Of a stretch of DNA of 64,000 bases, positions 19,013 to 26,895 are shown one piece after another. Within the stretch, counting starts at the first letter, position 1, and every line of letters begins with the position of its first letter. The notes below the pieces were generated by a model. It saw only the letters and a list, made by a program, of their open reading frames with translations, had not been told where the DNA came from and did no database searches. Origin of the DNA: Actinospineispora acaciae DSM 45401 (GTDB lineage Bacteria > Actinomycetota > Actinomycetes > Mycobacteriales > Pseudonocardiaceae); contig NZ_JIAI01000011.1 in NCBI RefSeq assembly GCF_000620785.1, forward strand, positions 186,001-250,000, written 5' to 3'. A program made the position numbers and the translations under genes.

Positions 19013-19966
19013 ATGCACACGGTGGCCATCCTGGTCCTGGACGGGGTCCTCGCGTTCGACATGTCCACGCCGATCGAGGTGTTCACCCGCACCCGGCTGC
19101 CCGACGGCCGCGCCGCGTACCGGGTCCGGGTCTGCGCCGCCACCGAGAGCGTCGAGACTCAGACGTTCACCCTCCGGCCGCACTGGGGGCTGGAGGCGCT
19201 CGCGGACGCCGACACGATCATCCTGCCCGGCCGCGACGAGTCCACGGCGTCCACGCCGGTGCCGGCCGAGGTCCTCGACGCGCTGCGCGACGCCGCCGCC
19301 AACGGCACCCGGATCGCGTCCATCTGCGTCGGCGCGCTCGTCTTCGCCGCCACCGGGCTGCTGGACGGGCGGCGCGCGACCACGCACTGGCTGGCCGCCG
19401 CGACGCTCGCCGAACGCCACCCCGCGATCGACGTCGACCCCGACGTGCTCTACGTGGACAACGGCCAGTTCCTCACGTCCGCCGGCGGCGCGGCCGGGCT
19501 CGACCTGTGCCTGCACATGATCCGCCGCGACCACGGATCCGCCGTGGCCGCCGACGCCGCCCGGATCGCCGTCATGCCGCTGGAACGCGAGGGCGGCCAG
19601 GCCCAGTACATCGTCCACGACCAGCCGCCGACCCCGCGCGGCTCGGACCTGGAGCCGCTGCTGAACTGGATGGAGGACAACGCCGCGCGCGAGCTGACCC
19701 TGCCCGAGGTCGCCGCGCACGCCGGCATGAGCATCCGCACCCTGAACCGCCGCTTCCGCGAGCAGACCGGCACCACGCCGCTGCAATGGCTGCACCGCGC
19801 CCGCGTCCGCCAGGCCCAGTACCTGCTCGAAGCCACCACGCACCCGATCGACCGGATCGCCAGCCAGGTCGGCTTCGGCTCGCTGACCGCCTTCCGGGAC
19901 AGGTTCAAGCGCGTGGTCGGCACCAGCCCGCAGACCTACCGGGCGGCCTTCCAGTCCGGGGGCTGA
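19013..19966 (+). CDS. GlxA-type transcriptional regulator (DJ-1/PfpI + AraC HTH)
   Basis: The N-terminal ~190 residues form a DJ-1/PfpI-like sensor (LDGVLAFDMSTPIEVF, then IASICVGALVFAATGLLDG with C105 at the elbow). The C-terminal ~100 residues are an AraC-type double helix-turn-helix (LTLPEVAAHAGMSIRTLNRRF and HPIDRIASQVGFGSLTAFRDRF). Proteins of this kind sense small metabolites and act as activators. It is transcribed away from the DJ-1-like operon and probably controls it. The ATG at 19013 is preferred to a GTG at 19007. Confidence 0.88.
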   Translation: MHTVAILVLDGVLAFDMSTPIEVFTRTRLPDGRAAYRVRVCAATESVETQTFTLRPHWGLEALADADTIILPGRDESTASTPVPAEVLDALRDAAANGTRIASICVGALVFAATGLLDGRRATTHWLAAATLAERHPAIDVDPDVLYVDNGQFLTSAGGAAGLDLCLHMIRRDHGSAVAADAARIAVMPLEREGGQAQYIVHDQPPTPRGSDLEPLLNWMEDNAARELTLPEVAAHAGMSIRTLNRRFREQTGTTPLQWLHRARVRQAQYLLEATTHPIDRIASQVGFGSLTAFRDRFKRVVGTSPQTYRAAFQSGG

Positions 19967-19973
19967 GCCAGGC

Positions 19974-20429
19974 TCAGAGCGGCAGCTTGTAGCCCAGGTG
20001 GCTGGCGGTAAAGCCGAGGCGCTCGTAGAAGCGGTGGGCGTCGGTGCGTGTCTTGTGTGTGGAGAGCTGGACGAGCACGCAGTCGCGGGCGCGCGCCTGG
20101 TCGATGACCCATCGCATCATCGCCTCGCCCACCCCGCGGCTGCGCACGGAAGCGGCCACCCGGACGGACTCGACCTGGGCTCGTAGCGCTCCCCGGTGGG
20201 ACAGGCCGGGCAGCCAGGAGACCTGCAGGGAGCCGACGACGGCGCCGTCGAGGGTGGCGACCGCCAGCAGCTCCGAGGGATCGGCCTCGATGTCCGCGAA
20301 CGCCTTCTCGTACGGCGCCAGGTCGTCGGGGGACTCGCGGGCGGCGCCGAGCACGTCGTCGGCGAGCATCGCGACGATCGCGGGGAGGTCGGCCGCCGTT
20401 GCGGGTCGCATGATCACGGTGTCTGTCAC
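19974..20429 (-). CDS. GNAT family N-acetyltransferase
   Basis: The 151-residue single GNAT domain shows MRPATAADLPAIVAML at the start, the acetyl-CoA loop VRVAASVRSRGVGEAMM, and CVLVQLSTHKTRTDAHRFYERLGF at the end. Substrate unknown. The GTG at 20429 was chosen because AGGTG lies 7 bp upstream; an ATG at 20450 in the same frame is possible. Upstream of it lie a 20-bp tandem repeat and a palindrome. Confidence 0.82.
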   Translation of the reverse strand: MTDTVIMRPATAADLPAIVAMLADDVLGAARESPDDLAPYEKAFADIEADPSELLAVATLDGAVVGSLQVSWLPGLSHRGALRAQVESVRVAASVRSRGVGEAMMRWVIDQARARDCVLVQLSTHKTRTDAHRFYERLGFTASHLGYKLPL

Positions 20430-20460
20430 TCGCACACCTGGATCCTCCATCACCGCCCGC

Positions 20461-20560
20461 GCCGTCGCCGAGGTGACCGCGCCGTCGCCGAGGTGACCGC
20501 GCCGTCGCCGAGGTGACCGCGCCCTCGCCGAGGTGGCCGTGGCGTCGCCGAGGTGACCGC
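20461..20560. repeat. Five-copy 20-bp tandem repeat
   Basis: The unit GCCGTCGCCGAGGTGACCGC is repeated three times exactly (20461-20520) and twice with changes (20521-20560). It sits just upstream of the acetyltransferase start and is not a multiple of three, so a reading frame would shift at each unit. It is not a CRISPR: the copies are directly adjacent, without spacers. Confidence 0.9.
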
Positions 20561-20588
20561 GGAGCCGTCCGTCACCCACAAGCGCCTC

Positions 20589-20611
20589 ACTAGACCGACG
20601 GTCGGTCTAGT
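20589..20611. promoter_or_regulatory. 23-bp palindrome, TetR-type operator candidate
   Basis: Eleven-base arms ACTAGACCGAC and GTCGGTCTAGT flank one central base. The half-site AGACCGAC/GTCGGTCT is the form many TetR-family repressors use. It lies 4 bp beyond the stop of the SDR gene and upstream of the acetyltransferase, on the far side of the tandem repeat. A local TetR gene (21414-22070) has its own different operator, so the binder of this site is unknown. Confidence 0.55.
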
Positions 20612-20614
20612 CCG

Positions 20615-21349
20615 CTACCACGGCAACATGCCGCGCTCGTTGAAGAAGCCGCCGGTGGGGCCGTCCACCTGGGTCGCGAGGTCGACGATCACGGCGGCGC
20701 CTTCGGTGACTGTGCGGGTGCCTCGGTGGGCGGTCATGTCGGTGGCGGTGTAGCCGGGGGTCACGGAGTTGATCCGCACGTGCGCCAGCGCGGGGTCGCC
20801 GGCGAACGCGCGCGCGTACTGGAGGGTGAGCATGTTCAGCGCGGACTTGGAGCTGGTGTAGATCATCCGGCGGTCGGCGTCGCCGCCGAAGTCAGTGCCC
20901 TGGCCGGTCAGGCTCAGCGACGCCGTCGTGCTGGAGACGTTGACGATCCGTGGGGCGGCGGACGCGCGCAGCAGCGGCAGCAGCGTGCCGATCGCGGTGA
21001 CCACGCCGAACACGTTGACCTCGTAGACCTGCCGCATCCCCTCGGCGGTGACCTCCGTGGCGGGGGCCTCGAGCGCGGCGCCCGCGTTGTTGACCAGCAC
21101 GTCGAGCCGCCCGTACTCGCGGCGGATCCGCGAGGCGACGGCCGCGACGGTGGCCGGATCGGTGACGTCCAGCGGCACCGGGGTCACGATGACCCCGTCC
21201 TCGGCGAGCTCGTGCGCCATCCGCTCGCCCCGGCCCGCGTCGCGGCTGCCGGCGAGCACCTCCATGCCCCGCCCGGCGAGCTGGCGCGCTGTCTCCCTGC
21301 CCAGGCCCTTGTTAGCGCCGGTCACCAGCGCGACCTGCGTGTCGGTCAT
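20615..21349 (-). CDS. Short-chain dehydrogenase/reductase
   Basis: This 244-residue classical SDR has the NAD(P)-binding TGANKGLGRETA motif at the N-terminus, NNAG (LDVLVNNAGAA), the Ser in NVSSTTASLS and the catalytic YTSSK. An Arg in AGSRDAGRG after the second strand suggests NADP. Substrate unknown. A GGAGG lies 4 bp before the ATG. It is divergent from a TetR repressor, with a 23-bp operator between them, so it is probably the repressor's main target. Confidence 0.88.
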   Translation of the reverse strand: MTDTQVALVTGANKGLGRETARQLAGRGMEVLAGSRDAGRGERMAHELAEDGVIVTPVPLDVTDPATVAAVASRIRREYGRLDVLVNNAGAALEAPATEVTAEGMRQVYEVNVFGVVTAIGTLLPLLRASAAPRIVNVSSTTASLSLTGQGTDFGGDADRRMIYTSSKSALNMLTLQYARAFAGDPALAHVRINSVTPGYTATDMTAHRGTRTVTEGAAVIVDLATQVDGPTGGFFNERGMLPW

Positions 21350-21386
21350 GGTCCTCCTTCGTCCGCCCTTGTCGCCACCGTACAAC

Positions 21387-21409
21387 TCACGATACAAGCT
21401 GTATCGTGA
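21387..21409. promoter_or_regulatory. Operator palindrome in the SDR/tetR divergent promoter
   Basis: TCACGATACA and TGTATCGTGA form 10-bp arms around AGC. It lies between the two divergent start codons, ending 4 bp before the tetR ATG, so binding would block both genes. This is the usual layout of a self-regulating TetR repressor. Confidence 0.75.
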
Positions 21410-21413
21410 AATC

Positions 21414-22070
21414 ATGGACGAGCCGAAGCGAGGGCTGCGCGCGGCCGGGGTGCTGCGCAACCGGGCCAGCATCCTCGCCTCGGCCCGCCGGCACCTGGTG
21501 GAGACGGGGTTCCACCGGCTGGGGCTCGAACAGGTCGCCGCCGACGCCGGCGTCACCAGGGCCACCATCTACCGGCAGTTCACCAACAAGCTCGGCCTGC
21601 TCGACGCGCTCGCCGAGGACCTGGCGGCCCGCTCCGGCCTGGTGCCGAGGATGGCCGCCGCGCTCGCCACGCCCGACCCGGCGGCCGCGCTGGTCGCGAT
21701 GGCCGCCGAGCTGTGCCGCTTCTGGGGCACCGACCCGGACGTGTTCCGCCGGCTGATCGGCCTGGCCGCCGTCGACCCGGAGGCCCACCGCGTCCTCTCC
21801 GGCCGTGAGCAGTGGCGCTACCGGCAGGTCGCCACGCTCGTGACCAGGCTCGACGCCGCCGGCCGGCTGCGCCCGGAGATCAACCAGGAGCACGCCGTGG
21901 CCGCCATCGGCGCGGTCACCGGCTTCCCCGCCTGCGACGAGCTGGCCGCCCGCGCCGGCCTGGATCACGACCGGATCGACCGGCTGGTGCTCGCGCTGCT
22001 CGGCGGGATTGTCAGGGTCGGGTGCGAGGATGGCGGTGGTCTCGAAGGAGGGGTTGATGAACACCGCTGA
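21414..22070 (+). CDS. TetR-family repressor
   Basis: The 218-residue product has the N-terminal TetR helix-turn-helix (ILASARRHLVETGFHRLGLEQVAADAGVTRATIYRQF). The C-terminal ligand domain has no assignable ligand. It begins 4 bp after a strong palindrome and faces an SDR gene, whose expression it most likely represses. The end overlaps the DinB-like gene by 14 bp. Confidence 0.88.
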   Translation: MDEPKRGLRAAGVLRNRASILASARRHLVETGFHRLGLEQVAADAGVTRATIYRQFTNKLGLLDALAEDLAARSGLVPRMAAALATPDPAAALVAMAAELCRFWGTDPDVFRRLIGLAAVDPEAHRVLSGREQWRYRQVATLVTRLDAAGRLRPEINQEHAVAAIGAVTGFPACDELAARAGLDHDRIDRLVLALLGGIVRVGCEDGGGLEGGVDEHR

Positions 22071-22560
22071 GCTGTTGGCCGACGGGTTCGGCAGGGTGCG
22101 GGAGGAGGTGCACGCCGCCGTCCGCGGGCTGAGCGGCGAGCAGCTGGCGCTGCGGCTGGACGGGCGCGCGAACTCGATCGGCTGGCTGGTCTGGCACCTG
22201 ACGCGGGTGCAGGACGACCACGTCGCCGACGTCGCAGGCGCCGAGCAGGCCTGGACGGCCGGGGGGTGGTACGAGCGGTTCGGGCTCGCGCTGCCGGCGG
22301 CGTCGACGGGGTACGGGCATACCTCGGCCGAGGTCGACCAGGTGCGCGTCGACTCGCCCGAGCTGCTGACCGGCTACTACGACGCCGTGCACGAGCACAC
22401 CATGCGGTTCGTCTCGGCGGTGCGCGACGCCGACCTGGACCGGATCGTCGACGAGCGGTGGAACCCGCCGGTCACGCTCGGGGTGCGGCTGGTCAGCGTG
22501 CTCTCCGACGACTTCGAGCACGTGGGCCAGGCGGCGTTCGTCCGAGGCCTGGTCGCCTAG
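22057..22560 (+). CDS. DinB/DUF664 family protein (mycothiol transferase type)
   Basis: The 167-residue four-helix-bundle protein has a metal-site pattern of three His: IGWLVWHLTRVQDDH near the start and FEHVGQAAF near the end. In actinobacteria this family transfers or conjugates mycothiol, or acts on other thiol substrates. A GAAGGAGGGG site precedes the ATG. It overlaps the tetR gene by 14 bp, so it is co-transcribed with it, and its stop shares CTAG with the convergent transporter gene. Confidence 0.8.
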   Translation: MNTAELLADGFGRVREEVHAAVRGLSGEQLALRLDGRANSIGWLVWHLTRVQDDHVADVAGAEQAWTAGGWYERFGLALPAASTGYGHTSAEVDQVRVDSPELLTGYYDAVHEHTMRFVSAVRDADLDRIVDERWNPPVTLGVRLVSVLSDDFEHVGQAAFVRGLVA

Positions 22561-24026
22561 TCCTTGTGGACCTTCACGGTGACGTTCATGCCGGGCACCA
22601 GCGGTAGGTTCTTCGCGTCGGCTATCGCGATCTTCACCGGGATCACCTGGGTGCGCTTCTGGAAGCTGCCGGTGGTGTTCCGCTGGGGGGTCGTGGCGAA
22701 CTCCGAGTCGGTGCCGCTCTGGATCTCGCGGACGAACCCGGTGAACGTGACGCCGGGGTAGCTGTCCACCTCGATGTCGACCTCCTGGCCGAGGCGGACG
22801 GCGCCGATGTCGGTCTCGTCGATCCGGGCCGTCACGTCGACCTTGGACAGGTCGTAGGCGACGGCAAGCTCGGTGCCGGCGGTGACGTGGGTGCCCTCGA
22901 CCACGCCGGCGCGCGCGACGGTGCCGTCCGCCGGCGCCCGGATCACCCGCTGCAGCTGCGCGAACCCGCCGGTCATCTGGATCCGGCCGATGATCTGGTC
23001 CTTGCGCAGCACGGTGCCCAGCTCGGCGTGCCAGCCGACCAGGGTGCCCTCGACCGGGGCGGTGACCGAGATCTTGTCGCCGTCCACCTGGGCGTTGTCG
23101 GTGGTCACGAACCTGGCCGCGTCCACGATCAGGACCACCGCCACCGTCACCGCGGCGACCAGCAAGGTGGCGGGCACGGCCCGCAGCGCCAGCCGGGCCC
23201 GGGGGGACAGCGCGCCGGTGCGCCGCCGCAGGGTGGACGCGGCCAGCGTGAGCGCGAACATCGCGGCGCCGACCACCACGGCGAGGTCGCCGAGCAGCTC
23301 GTCGGTCACCAGGGAGGTCTTGCCCACCTCGTGCAGCGCCTCGATGGCGTAGGTCAGCGGCAGGCCGTCGCTGATCCGCTCCAGCCAGTCGGCCATCTGC
23401 TCGCGCGGCACGAACAGCCCGCCCAGCAGCACCTGCGGCATCACCACCGCCGGCATGAACTGCACGGCCTGGAACTCGCTGGTGGCGAACGCGCTGCAGA
23501 GCAGGCCGATCGCCATCCCGAGCACCGCGCTGGCGACCGCGATGACGACCACCAGCAGGGGGCTGCCCGGGGTGTACAGGTCGAGCAGCACGTAGGCGGT
23601 CGTGCAGGTGACCACGGCCTGCGCGGTCGCGGCGACGGCGAACGCGATGCCGTAGCCGAGCAGCAGGTCGAGCTTGGACATCGGCGTGGTGAGCAGCCGC
23701 TCCAGCGTCCCGCTGGTCCGTTCCCGCAGCATGGCCACGCTGGTGATCAGGAACATCACGGTGAACGGGAAGATTCCGAGCAGCAGCAGCCCGACCTTGT
23801 CGAAGTCGGGCTTGGAGTCGAACATCCGGTTGATCAAGATCAGCAGCACGCTCGGGACGACCAGCAGCATGGCCACCGTGCGGCGGTCGGCGTGCAGTTG
23901 GGCCAGCACTCGCCGGGCGGTGGCGGCGGTGATCCGGGGCGACAGCGGCGGCTCGGCCGAGCGCAGCTGGCGGATCACCCGACGGGCGCCGGCGGTCCGG
24001 AACTCCGAGGGGAGCAGGGCTGTCAC
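22557..24026 (-). CDS. ABC-2 permease fused to a HlyD-like membrane-fusion domain
   Basis: Residues ~1-275 are an ABC-2 permease: a cytoplasmic start, then six hydrophobic helices with ERTSGTLERLLTTPMSKLDLLLG and a VLLGGLFVPREQMADWLERISDGLPLTYAIEAL loop typical of drug exporters. Residues ~280-489 are a separate module: one helix, then VTTDNAQVDGDKISVTAPVEGTL and a lipoyl/beta-barrel pattern ending VPGMNVTVKV, as in EmrA/HlyD adaptor proteins. Adaptors normally bridge to an outer membrane, so this fusion in a Gram-positive is unusual. The GTG start overlaps the ATPase stop. Substrate unknown; drug or lipid export is likely. Confidence 0.85.
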   Translation of the reverse strand: MTALLPSEFRTAGARRVIRQLRSAEPPLSPRITAATARRVLAQLHADRRTVAMLLVVPSVLLILINRMFDSKPDFDKVGLLLLGIFPFTVMFLITSVAMLRERTSGTLERLLTTPMSKLDLLLGYGIAFAVAATAQAVVTCTTAYVLLDLYTPGSPLLVVVIAVASAVLGMAIGLLCSAFATSEFQAVQFMPAVVMPQVLLGGLFVPREQMADWLERISDGLPLTYAIEALHEVGKTSLVTDELLGDLAVVVGAAMFALTLAASTLRRRTGALSPRARLALRAVPATLLVAAVTVAVVLIVDAARFVTTDNAQVDGDKISVTAPVEGTLVGWHAELGTVLRKDQIIGRIQMTGGFAQLQRVIRAPADGTVARAGVVEGTHVTAGTELAVAYDLSKVDVTARIDETDIGAVRLGQEVDIEVDSYPGVTFTGFVREIQSGTDSEFATTPQRNTTGSFQKRTQVIPVKIAIADAKNLPLVPGMNVTVKVHKD

Positions 24027-24769
24027 AACGCCACCTCCTCGGTGGGCATGGGGTGCGCGGGCTCGACGCGCTGGATGAGACGCAGGAAGGCCTCCTCCAG
24101 GTCGTCCGTGCCCGTCTCGGTGCGCAGCGCGCGGGGGGTGTCGTCGGCGATCAGCCGGCCGTCGCGCATCAGCAGCAGCCGGTTGCAGCGGCCGGCCTCG
24201 TCCATGACGTGGCTGGACACGAACAGCGTGGTGCCGCCGGCGGCCAGGTTGTGGAAGTGCGCCCACAGGTCGTGGCGCAGCACCGGGTCGAGGCCGACGG
24301 TCGGTTCGTCCAGCACGAGCACGTCGGGCGCGGAGAGCAGCGCGCAGGCCAGCGACGCCCGCGCCCGCTGGCCGCCGGACAGGGTGGCCACCTTCTGGGT
24401 GGCCCGGTCGGACAGGCCGACGTCGGCGAGCGCGCGGTCGGCGGCGCGGCGAGAGGTGCCGTGCACGGCGGCGAAGTAGTGCACGTTCTCCCGTATCGAC
24501 AGGTCGGAGTAGATCGACGGCGCCTGCGTCACGTACCCGACGCGGTGGCGCAGCCGCGCCGACCCGGCCGGCTCGCCGAGCACCTGGACCTCGCCCGCGC
24601 TGATCACCTGCACCCCGACCACGCAGCGCAACAGCGTGGTCTTGCCGCATCCGCTCGGCCCGAGCAGCCCGGTCACCTGGCCGGCGGGCACCGCGAACGT
24701 CAGCCCGTGCAGGATCCCCCGCCCGGCGATGTCGACCGCGAGCCCGTTGACCTCGATCGCGTGGGCCAT
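24023..24769 (-). CDS. ABC transporter ATP-binding protein
   Basis: The 248-residue ATPase carries all nucleotide-site motifs: Walker A GPSGCGKTT, Q-loop YVTQAPS, signature LSGGQRARASLACAL, Walker B VLVLDEPTVGLDP and the switch SSHVMDEA. Sequence and context fit the DrrA/YhiH-type exporters that pair with ABC-2 permeases. GGAGGGCGTC precedes the ATG. It is the first gene of a two-gene operon with the fused permease. Confidence 0.9.
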   Translation of the reverse strand: MAHAIEVNGLAVDIAGRGILHGLTFAVPAGQVTGLLGPSGCGKTTLLRCVVGVQVISAGEVQVLGEPAGSARLRHRVGYVTQAPSIYSDLSIRENVHYFAAVHGTSRRAADRALADVGLSDRATQKVATLSGGQRARASLACALLSAPDVLVLDEPTVGLDPVLRHDLWAHFHNLAAGGTTLFVSSHVMDEAGRCNRLLLMRDGRLIADDTPRALRTETGTDDLEEAFLRLIQRVEPAHPMPTEEVAL

Positions 24770-24946
24770 GACGCCCTCCACCGTCGCAGGAATTCAACAA
24801 GCGAGGAATTTACTCCTTCGGGAGCCATCAGTCCATCCCGCCCCGCCGTTCGGATTGCGACCGGATCCGTGTCCTATGCCGTCGGGGTCGCACCGACATG
24901 CGGGATCGGTACTGCGTCCGTCCCGTCGTCTGGGGAGGGTGGGCCT

Positions 24947-25687
24947 ATGAGCACGATCGCGATCGTGGGTGCGGGTCCGGGGCTGGGGATGGCGATCGCA
25001 CGGCGGTTCGCCGCCGAGGGGTTCGACGTGGCCCTCATCGCGCGCGACCGGACGGCGCTGCGCACCATGGTCCGTGAGCTGTCCGAGTCGGGGGCGCGGG
25101 CCGCCGCCGTTCCCGCCGATGTCACCGACCGCCCCGCCCTGAGCGCCGCGCTGGCCGCCGTGACGCGGCACTTCGGGACGATCGACGTGTTGGAGTACTC
25201 GCCGGCGCCCACCGCGACCGACCTGGTCGACCGGCCGATCGTGGGGGCGGCGGAGCTCACCGTCGAGTCCCTGGTCCCTGAGCTGGAGATGTACGTCTTC
25301 GGCGGGGTGACGGCGGTGCGGGCGGTCCTGCCCGACATGCTCGCGCGCGGGTCCGGAACCATCCTCGCGACCACCGGCGCGGGGTCCGGTCCGATGATCA
25401 TCCCGGAGGTGGCGAACGCGCAGGTGGCGGCGGCGGGCCTGCGCAACTGGCTGCTCAACCTGCATGCCGCCGTCGCGGACCGGGGCGTCTACGTCGCCCA
25501 TGTCGCGCTGGCCGCCGCCATCGGCCAGGGCCGCCCGGACTCCGAGCCCGACGTGATCGCCGAGGCCTACTGGCGGCTGCACCGGGAGCGAAGGGAACCC
25601 GAGCTGTTCTACCGGGACCTGCCCGAGGACTACGTGTTCGAGGGGCTGTCGGACAAGTTCATCGCCGACGTCCCCGAGCGGGGATGA
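24947..25687 (+). CDS. SDR-family oxidoreductase, atypical
   Basis: This 246-residue Rossmann protein opens with AIVGAGPGLGMAIARRFAAEG, an SDR nucleotide-binding loop. It lacks the classical NNAG (VLEYSPAPT instead) and the Tyr-x3-Lys catalytic pair (VANAQVAAA where YxxxK is expected), so it is probably not a normal dehydrogenase. Similar inactive-looking SDRs are common in actinomycetes. Function unknown. It stands alone, and GGGAGGGTGGG precedes the ATG. Confidence 0.75.
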   Translation: MSTIAIVGAGPGLGMAIARRFAAEGFDVALIARDRTALRTMVRELSESGARAAAVPADVTDRPALSAALAAVTRHFGTIDVLEYSPAPTATDLVDRPIVGAAELTVESLVPELEMYVFGGVTAVRAVLPDMLARGSGTILATTGAGSGPMIIPEVANAQVAAAGLRNWLLNLHAAVADRGVYVAHVALAAAIGQGRPDSEPDVIAEAYWRLHRERREPELFYRDLPEDYVFEGLSDKFIADVPERG

Positions 25688-25771
25688 GACGCCGCGTACG
25701 CGAGATTGCGTAGCCGGACTGCCTCCCTGGGACGGATGTCGGGGCGGCCGGGCGCGGACAGCATCGTCGGC

Positions 25772-26149
25772 ATGACGAGTTTCCGTTCGCGGTGGGGTAC
25801 GGCGGTGCTGGTCGGCCTCGGCATCGCCGTCGTCGGCCTGCTCATCCAGTTCGCCGGCGAGCCGGCGAAGTTCGGGGTCTTCCCGCCCGGGATCGTGTTC
25901 ATCGCGGTGGCGGGGCTGATCGTCTGGTTGACCCGGCGGTGGCGGGTGGGTCCGCTGGCCGGCGTGCTGGTAGGGGCGTGGATCACCTTCGGCGGGGTCA
26001 GGGGCGGGCAGTTGGCGGCCAACCTCGCCTCGTCCAACGCGTTGACGGTGGCGGGGAACGTCGTGATGGAGGTCGGGCTGCTGGGTGCGGTGGTCACCGG
26101 GGTCATCGGGATGGTCGCCCCGGGCGCGGGCCGGGTGAGGGAGCCGTGA
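25772..26149 (+). CDS. Small membrane protein, first of a paralogous pair
   Basis: The 125-residue product has four hydrophobic helices (AVLVGLGIAVVGLLIQFAG, FPPGIVFIAVAGLIVWLTRR, LAGVLVGAWITFG, VMEVGLLGAVVTGVIGMV). Its FPPGIV-FIAVAGLIVW stretch recurs in the next gene, so the two are related. It overlaps that gene by GTGA and starts an operon ending in a two-component system; a role in signal sensing is plausible but unproven. Confidence 0.65.
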   Translation: MTSFRSRWGTAVLVGLGIAVVGLLIQFAGEPAKFGVFPPGIVFIAVAGLIVWLTRRWRVGPLAGVLVGAWITFGGVRGGQLAANLASSNALTVAGNVVMEVGLLGAVVTGVIGMVAPGAGRVREP

Positions 26150-26895
26150 GCCGGTCCGTCGTGGTCGTCCTGGGTGGCTTGGCGGTCGGCATTCTCGGCC
26201 TGTTGGTGCAGTGGATGGCCCGGCCCGAGGTGTTCGGCGGGTTCGGGTTCCCGCCGGGGATCGTGTACATCGCGGGCGCCGGGCTGATCGTCTGGGCGGA
26301 TCGGCGGTCACGGTGGTCTCCGGCGGCGGCGATCGCGCTGGCGCTGTGGATCGTCGTGGGTGGGCTGGCCGGCGGGGACCTCGTGGACAACCTGAGGTCC
26401 GGCGGTGTGGGCCTGGTCGCCGGCAACCTGGTGATGGTGGCCGGGCTGCTGGTCGCGGCGGCCGCCGGGGTGGTCGCGATCGCGCGAGCCCGGCCGGGGC
26501 GGCAGTCGCGGCCGTTGGGCGCGGAGAACCCGCGCCGGCCGGCCGTGATCGTGACGGTGGTGAGCCTGGTGGCGGTCGCGGTCGGCGACGCGGCCCCGGA
26601 GGGGTTGGACTGGGACGGGCCGGGGCCGGCGCTGTTCGTGATCCTGGCGATCGTGGTGGCGTTGGTGCCGGGGCGGGCCATGATCCTGCTCAGCTGCATC
26701 ATGTGCGTCGCGTTCCTGGGCGGTGCCGCCGGGAGCCCGGACTCGAGGGCGCGCTTCGCGGATCCGTCCCGGCTGTTGGAGTTCGGTTCCGCCGTCCTGC
26801 AGACGCTCGGGCTGGTGGTGGGGCTGGTGGCCGGGATCGCGGCGGCCTGGCCGGTGCGGGCCGCGGTGACGAGCTCGGTGGCGAGCCGCTCGTGA
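26146..26895 (+). CDS. Membrane protein, second of a paralogous pair
   Basis: The 249-residue product has an N-terminal half closely related to the preceding protein (GFPPGIVYIAGAGLIVW) and an extra C-terminal half with three more hydrophobic segments, including ALFVILAIVVALVPGRAMILLSCIMCVAFL. There are no recognisable catalytic motifs. The start overlaps the previous stop and its stop overlaps the histidine kinase start (GTGA both times), so all are co-translated. Confidence 0.65.
   Translation: MSRSVVVVLGGLAVGILGLLVQWMARPEVFGGFGFPPGIVYIAGAGLIVWADRRSRWSPAAAIALALWIVVGGLAGGDLVDNLRSGGVGLVAGNLVMVAGLLVAAAAGVVAIARARPGRQSRPLGAENPRRPAVIVTVVSLVAVAVGDAAPEGLDWDGPGPALFVILAIVVALVPGRAMILLSCIMCVAFLGGAAGSPDSRARFADPSRLLEFGSAVLQTLGLVVGLVAGIAAAWPVRAAVTSSVASRS

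Noticed and set aside
20461..20560. CRISPR array
   Set aside because: Repeats are directly adjacent without spacers, and no cas genes are in the window.
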